From Fibrobacter sp. (GTDB lineage Bacteria > Fibrobacterota > Fibrobacteria > Fibrobacterales > Fibrobacteraceae): DNA of 64,000 nucleotides. The notes beneath the pieces are model-generated. The model was not told the DNA's origin. It saw nothing but the letters and a program-made list of their open reading frames with translations, and made no database searches. Position 1 is the stretch's first letter; the number at the start of each line of letters is the position of its first letter. Position numbers and translations under genes: made by a program. The stretch lies in assembly GCA_024399065.1 (NCBI GenBank), contig JAKSIB010000014.1:1-64000 (forward strand). The letters run 5' to 3'. Positions 60,865 through 64,000 of the stretch are shown piece by piece.

Positions 60865-61845
60865 ATGACGGACTTTAAGAGCATTTTCAAGAAATTTTTG
60901 CTTTCTACGGCGCTGCTGACTGCCAGTGCCGGTGCAGATGGCTTTGATGTTGACGCCCAAAAAGTCCTTCGATATGGCCCGAACCTGTCTGTGAACTTAA
61001 CTGGAAATACCCCCTTCGTGTGGGGCCAGTGGCTACCTCAGGCTTTGGGTGAAGTCCATTATTCCTGGCTCGAACCCATGGATGAACTTTCCTATGGTGA
61101 CAAGCCTGATCAGGCTGCATCCTATTGGCGTGTAGATGCCGCGGCGGAATTAAGCCCATTTTTCGGCGGCTACAAGCTTGGTCTCGGATTCCGCCCCTTC
61201 AGAAGCCGTTGGCTGTTTGAATTGAATGCGACCTACGAAAGCTACCTGTATTTCCGCTCCAACGTGGAGATGGTGACTGCTGAAGTTGCCGGTAGCGGCG
61301 AAATTGCCCGCACGTGGAATGCGGACCACATTACCGATAACGTGTGGAAGGATGACTCCAAGTGGGATTATGCCCAGCAGATCGACTTTAGCATCAGTTT
61401 CGGCTACATGTTTTCCAAGGGTTCCGTCCTTGGCATGAACCTGCATTACCTCTTGACCGACATCAGTACCGATTTCAACGGCAAGAGCTATGACTTTGAA
61501 TTGAACATGCCTGTGTTCAGCCGTGATTTCATTATTGTCATGGAATGTTTCGGCCGAGTTCCTGTATCTGAACACTTGGCTTTTGTCTTTGAATCCAACT
61601 ACTACAGAACGGGTTACCTGCGTAGCAAAAATACTGTTGAAAAGGAATCCCTTGGTTACGGAAAGGCCATGGTCGGTCCCCATGTTTCCTGGGATAACGG
61701 CTTACAGAGTGTTACCTTGCAAATCGGCGGTTGGCGACGTGTGGGTAAGACCTTCTATAACGGATCACTCTCGCAGAAGTTCCTGGTTCAGTTTGAGTAT
61801 CAGTGGAATTTTTCTTTCCCCTCTCACAGGGATCTTTCTGAATAA
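60865..61845 (+). CDS. Predicted outer-membrane beta-barrel protein
   Basis: A 326-residue protein with a signal peptide (~1-23, LLSTALLTASAGADG). The rest alternates short amphipathic strands with turns (LGLGFRPF, LFELNATYESYLYF, IDFSISFGYMF, LGMNLHYLLT), and the final strand is FLVQFEYQWNFSF, typical of a barrel C-terminus, followed by eight extra residues. Family unknown. There is no Shine-Dalgarno, and A/T-rich -10-like sequence abuts the ATG. Its last 81 bases overlap the convergent gene at 61765. Confidence 0.7.
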   Translation: MTDFKSIFKKFLLSTALLTASAGADGFDVDAQKVLRYGPNLSVNLTGNTPFVWGQWLPQALGEVHYSWLEPMDELSYGDKPDQAASYWRVDAAAELSPFFGGYKLGLGFRPFRSRWLFELNATYESYLYFRSNVEMVTAEVAGSGEIARTWNADHITDNVWKDDSKWDYAQQIDFSISFGYMFSKGSVLGMNLHYLLTDISTDFNGKSYDFELNMPVFSRDFIIVMECFGRVPVSEHLAFVFESNYYRTGYLRSKNTVEKESLGYGKAMVGPHVSWDNGLQSVTLQIGGWRRVGKTFYNGSLSQKFLVQFEYQWNFSFPSHRDLSE

Positions 61846-62535
61846 ATCAGGCTCCTCGAACTTGGGGCGCTTTTCCACATTCTTCTTGAGAGGATCTGAT
61901 TCCAAGGCCTGGATAGGGTAGGCGGAACGGATCCAAAGTTCACCACTATATTGTTCGCTTTCCAACTTGACAAGTGTTGGCAGTGCTTCGCCGGAATAGA
62001 TTTTCCATTGACGGATGGTGAATGTTCGGGCTTCCTTGCGGGCTCCCTTCATCGTTACGCGGGAAGGCTGCGGCAGGGAGTCGGCCACCAGACTCCACCA
62101 CATGTTGGAAAATGCGGTAGAAAGGATGTTGGGCTTTTGTTCCGACGGATCCTTGCACAGGAACTGTCCATTTGCCAGAAGTTCCATGTCGTCCAGCTTC
62201 AGCGGAGTTTCGCCGATAGTTTCCTTCAGATGGTGCAGTCCTAGCTGGCGCTTGATTTTTGCGTCGGGGAACACCAGGTAACGGTGTGCTCCTGCAGTCA
62301 CGAAATTGAACTGTGGACGATTGGGGAGATGCACAAAGAAAGTGTCCAAACTTTCGGGGTGATGACGCCATTCTGCGTAAAGGTTGGAACGGGAGTTCTT
62401 TGCGTTTACGAAATGGCCTTCGATGTTGACCACCATGGCGGATTCCAGCAGAAAATGGGGACAGGAATTCTGACCCATGGCTGCGGTAGCGACGAATGCG
62501 CTGAATATGGCGGAAACTGTTAAACCCCTAAGCAT
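61765..62535 (-). CDS. Exported protein of unknown function
   Basis: A 256-residue protein. The ATG at 62535 is chosen over 62601, which would lie inside a strong hairpin and add a non-signal N-terminus. The signal peptide ends ATAAMGQNSC. The mature part is beta-rich with repeated KxxLPxLVKLESEQYSGELWIRSAYP-type strands, loosely recalling LolA/LolB-like or DUF4292-type lipid-binding folds, but I cannot assign a family. The C-terminal region is basic (ERKIPLILKLNQ). It overlaps the barrel gene's 3' end by 81 bp on the opposite strand. Confidence 0.6.
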   Translation of the reverse strand: MLRGLTVSAIFSAFVATAAMGQNSCPHFLLESAMVVNIEGHFVNAKNSRSNLYAEWRHHPESLDTFFVHLPNRPQFNFVTAGAHRYLVFPDAKIKRQLGLHHLKETIGETPLKLDDMELLANGQFLCKDPSEQKPNILSTAFSNMWWSLVADSLPQPSRVTMKGARKEARTFTIRQWKIYSGEALPTLVKLESEQYSGELWIRSAYPIQALESDPLKKNVEKRPKFEEPDLFRKIPVRGERKIPLILKLNQELLRE

Positions 62536-62581
62536 GCCGAATAAAATAGTAAAAAATGAAAAAGCTATGACGCGCAAACGG

Positions 62582-62635
62582 AAAACCCCGGCGGAATCCA
62601 ATGGCTAAAAGATTCAACCGGGGTTTTGTTTTTTC
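62582..62635. terminator. Long-loop hairpin at the 5' side of the exported protein gene
   Basis: AAAACCCCGG (62582-62591) and CCGGGGTTTT (62619-62628) flank 27 nt, followed by GTTTTTTC on the plus strand. It may terminate minus-strand transcription arriving from recA or plus-strand read-through. Confidence 0.6.
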
Positions 62636-62659
62636 AGGAAGAAAATTTTTTCACTGCGT

Positions 62660-63014
62660 AAGGCAGTTCTAAAGAACCTCGAGAAGATTTCGTCTTGCGG
62701 GGAGGAGGCCCAGCTCGGAGTTGCGAAGGCCGCAGGGCCTCACTCCCCAGCACCCCTCCTCCACCTGGCACAAGTGCCAACTTCTCGGCTCGGCAATATC
62801 TATGCAAGCATGGATGCTGCACTCGCCTTACTAAGTTGTGGCCGTCGCGCAAGCGGGAAAAGGACGTTATCGTGGGTGAGTCCTGCTTTTTCTCTACTCG
62901 AAATGAAAAATCATTTGTAAGGCAAGGCAGTTCTAAAGAACCTCGGGAAGATTTCGTCTTGCGGGGGAGGGCAAAGAGCTTCGCAAGGAATTCGTCTTTG
63001 TGGTTCTTTAGAAC
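62660..63014. repeat. Repeat-rich spacer with an inverted-repeat-bounded 85-bp element next to recA
   Basis: A 43-bp sequence occurs at 62660-62702 and 62924-62966 with one mismatch. Both contain GTTCTAAAGAACC, and its inverse GGTTCTTTAGAAC lies at 63002-63014, so the second copy opens an 85-bp unit (62930-63014) with 13-bp perfect terminal inverted repeats. Between the copies are small palindromes, including TGGCAC-AA-GTGCCA near 62775 and GGAGGAGG/CCTCCTCC. No convincing gene is present; the open frames across it are low-complexity. Confidence 0.75.
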
Positions 63015-63026
63015 GAGACTTTAGAA

Positions 63027-64000
63027 CTATGCTTCGTCGGCGGAAAGCTCGATACCGTCGTCGGCAGAAAGTGCGTCACCTTCGTTAAGCTTGAAGAGCT
63101 CGACGTCCTTCATGCTTTCGCGAATCTTGGTTTCGATTTCGTCGCAGAGTTCAGCATTGTCCTTCAAGAAGAGACGAGCATTTTCGCGACCCTGACCGAT
63201 GCGTTCGTTGTTGTAGCTGAACCAGGAACCGCTCTTCTGGATGATGTCCATTTCGGTGGCGAGATCCAGGATGGAAGCTTCGCGGGAAATGCCGCAACCA
63301 TAGAGGATGTCGAATTCGCACTGGGTGAACGGGGCTGCAACCTTGTTCTTTACGATCTTGACGCGGGTACGGTTACCGATAACATCTTCGCCGTCCTTGA
63401 TGGCGGCGATGCGACGGATGTCGATACGCTGGGTGGCGTAGAACTTAAGGGCATTACCACCGGTGGTGGTTTCGGGGTTGCCGAACATGACGCCGATCTT
63501 CATGCGCAGCTGGTTGATGAACAGCATGCAGGTGTTGGACTTGGAGAGAATGCCGGTGAGCTTACGCAGAGCCTGGGACATGAGGCGAGCCTGGAGGCCC
63601 ACGTGGTTGTCGCCCATTTCGCCGTTGATTTCAGCCTGGGGAACAAGTGCTGCCACAGAGTCAATCACGATAATGTCGATGGCGCCGGAGCGAACGAGAG
63701 TTTCGGCGATATCAAGGGCCTGTTCACCAGTATCCGGCTGGGAAACCAGGAGGGATTCGATATCGACACCCAACTTGCGTGCGTAGACTGCGTCGAAAGC
63801 GTGTTCTGCATCGATGAATGCTGCAACGCCGCCCAGTTTCTGGGCTTCTGCAATGGCGTGGAGGGTAAGAGTGGTCTTACCGGAGGATTCGGGGCCGTAA
63901 ATTTCAATGATACGGCCGCGGGGGAAACCGCCTACGCCGAGGGCCATGTCCAACTGGATACAACCGGACGGAATGACCGGGATATCTTCAATGGGCTGCT
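63027..64000 (-). CDS. recA: Recombinase A (5' end beyond the window)
   Basis: The last ~324 codons of RecA, running off the right edge. Visible are [20 protein letters not shown], Walker [20 protein letters not shown]-like [19 protein letters not shown], Walker [13 protein letters not shown], the L1/L2 DNA-binding loops ([40 protein letters not shown], interrupted here) and an acidic C-terminus. RecA forms filaments on single-stranded DNA for recombination and SOS induction. The N-terminus and promoter (with any LexA box) lie outside. The 3' flank is the repeat-rich spacer. Confidence 0.96.
   Translation of the reverse strand, partial: QPIEDIPVIPSGCIQLDMALGVGGFPRGRIIEIYGPESSGKTTLTLHAIAEAQKLGGVAAFIDAEHAFDAVYARKLGVDIESLLVSQPDTGEQALDIAETLVRSGAIDIIVIDSVAALVPQAEINGEMGDNHVGLQARLMSQALRKLTGILSKSNTCMLFINQLRMKIGVMFGNPETTTGGNALKFYATQRIDIRRIAAIKDGEDVIGNRTRVKIVKNKVAAPFTQCEFDILYGCGISREASILDLATEMDIIQKSGSWFSYNNERIGQGRENARLFLKDNAELCDEIETKIRESMKDVELFKLNEGDALSADDGIELSADEA

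Noticed and set aside
62660-63014. tmRNA, 6S, RNase P or SRP RNA in the recA spacer
   Set aside because: None of the conserved core sequences of these RNAs was found on either strand.
62695-63024. 109-codon plus-strand open frame beside recA
   Set aside because: It spans duplicated palindromic sequence, has low-complexity composition and no recognisable domain; treated as repeat DNA.

Overview
The window reads as chromosomal DNA of a Fibrobacter-type bacterium (rumen/gut plant-fibre degrader, FCB group). Two lipoproteins carry the Fibrobacter succinogenes major paralogous (FISUMP) domain. Seven exported carbohydrate-active enzymes have Ser- or Gly/Glu-rich linkers and C-terminal modules resembling type IX-type sorting tails. 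Several promoters fit TAnnTTTG at the -10, as in the Bacteroidetes relatives. Most of the window is ordinary, densely packed chromosome; I see no phage, insertion sequence, CRISPR array or defence island. Six-frame shadows are long because of strong codon bias and were discarded.

Layout. 1-4.3 kb: end of dapL, a NifA-like sigma-54 activator, a 413-bp spacer with three identical-arm dyads, then nadE. 4.4-7.9 kb: a FISUMP lipoprotein with a recently homogenised internal duplication, and an exported TPR protein. 8-12.4 kb (minus): parE-parC. 12.7-19.4 kb: CE1-type esterase, a lipid-anchored histidine phosphatase on a 12 x 6-residue stalk, and a two-gene GH43 operon. 19.4-26.1 kb: small lipoprotein, ArnA-type decarboxylase, DPM1-like glycosyltransferase, then MoxR/DUF58/TgpA-like transglutaminase. 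26.1-33 kb: second FISUMP lipoprotein, putP, trmO, small secreted and lipoproteins, a second histidine phosphatase, and an unassigned membrane protein. 33.2-43.5 kb: rpsO-pnp, 7TM-HD-GYP, tcdA, ispG, serA, fadD-type ligase. 43.8-55.4 kb: pectate lyase PL1, GH5 cellulase with two CBMs, tgt, and two tandem GH43-CBM6 enzymes. 55.6-64 kb (mostly minus): two tandem tRNA-Leu(GAG), murD, an outer-membrane protein, tpiA-secG-tRNA-Leu(GAG), a BamE-like lipoprotein, an envelope pair, a repeat-rich spacer and recA (cut by the window end).

How they fit together. CE1, GH43, PL1 and GH5 enzymes cover ester removal, arabinan/arabinoxylan trimming, pectin cleavage and glucan cleavage outside the cell. The remaining genes are housekeeping (NAD, isoprenoid, serine, cell wall, topology, RNA decay, translation) and envelope functions.

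The most unusual signals are non-coding: strictly 7-bp-phased degenerate heptanucleotide arrays at five intergenic sites, several abutting stop codons; three dyads with identical 10-bp arms and identical 17-nt spacing before nadE; and an 85-bp inverted-repeat-bounded element beside recA. Also notable are a set of genes whose -10 box lies 6-7 nt before the ATG (probable leaderless mRNAs), and three identical tRNA-Leu(GAG) genes that match CTC preference in highly expressed genes.
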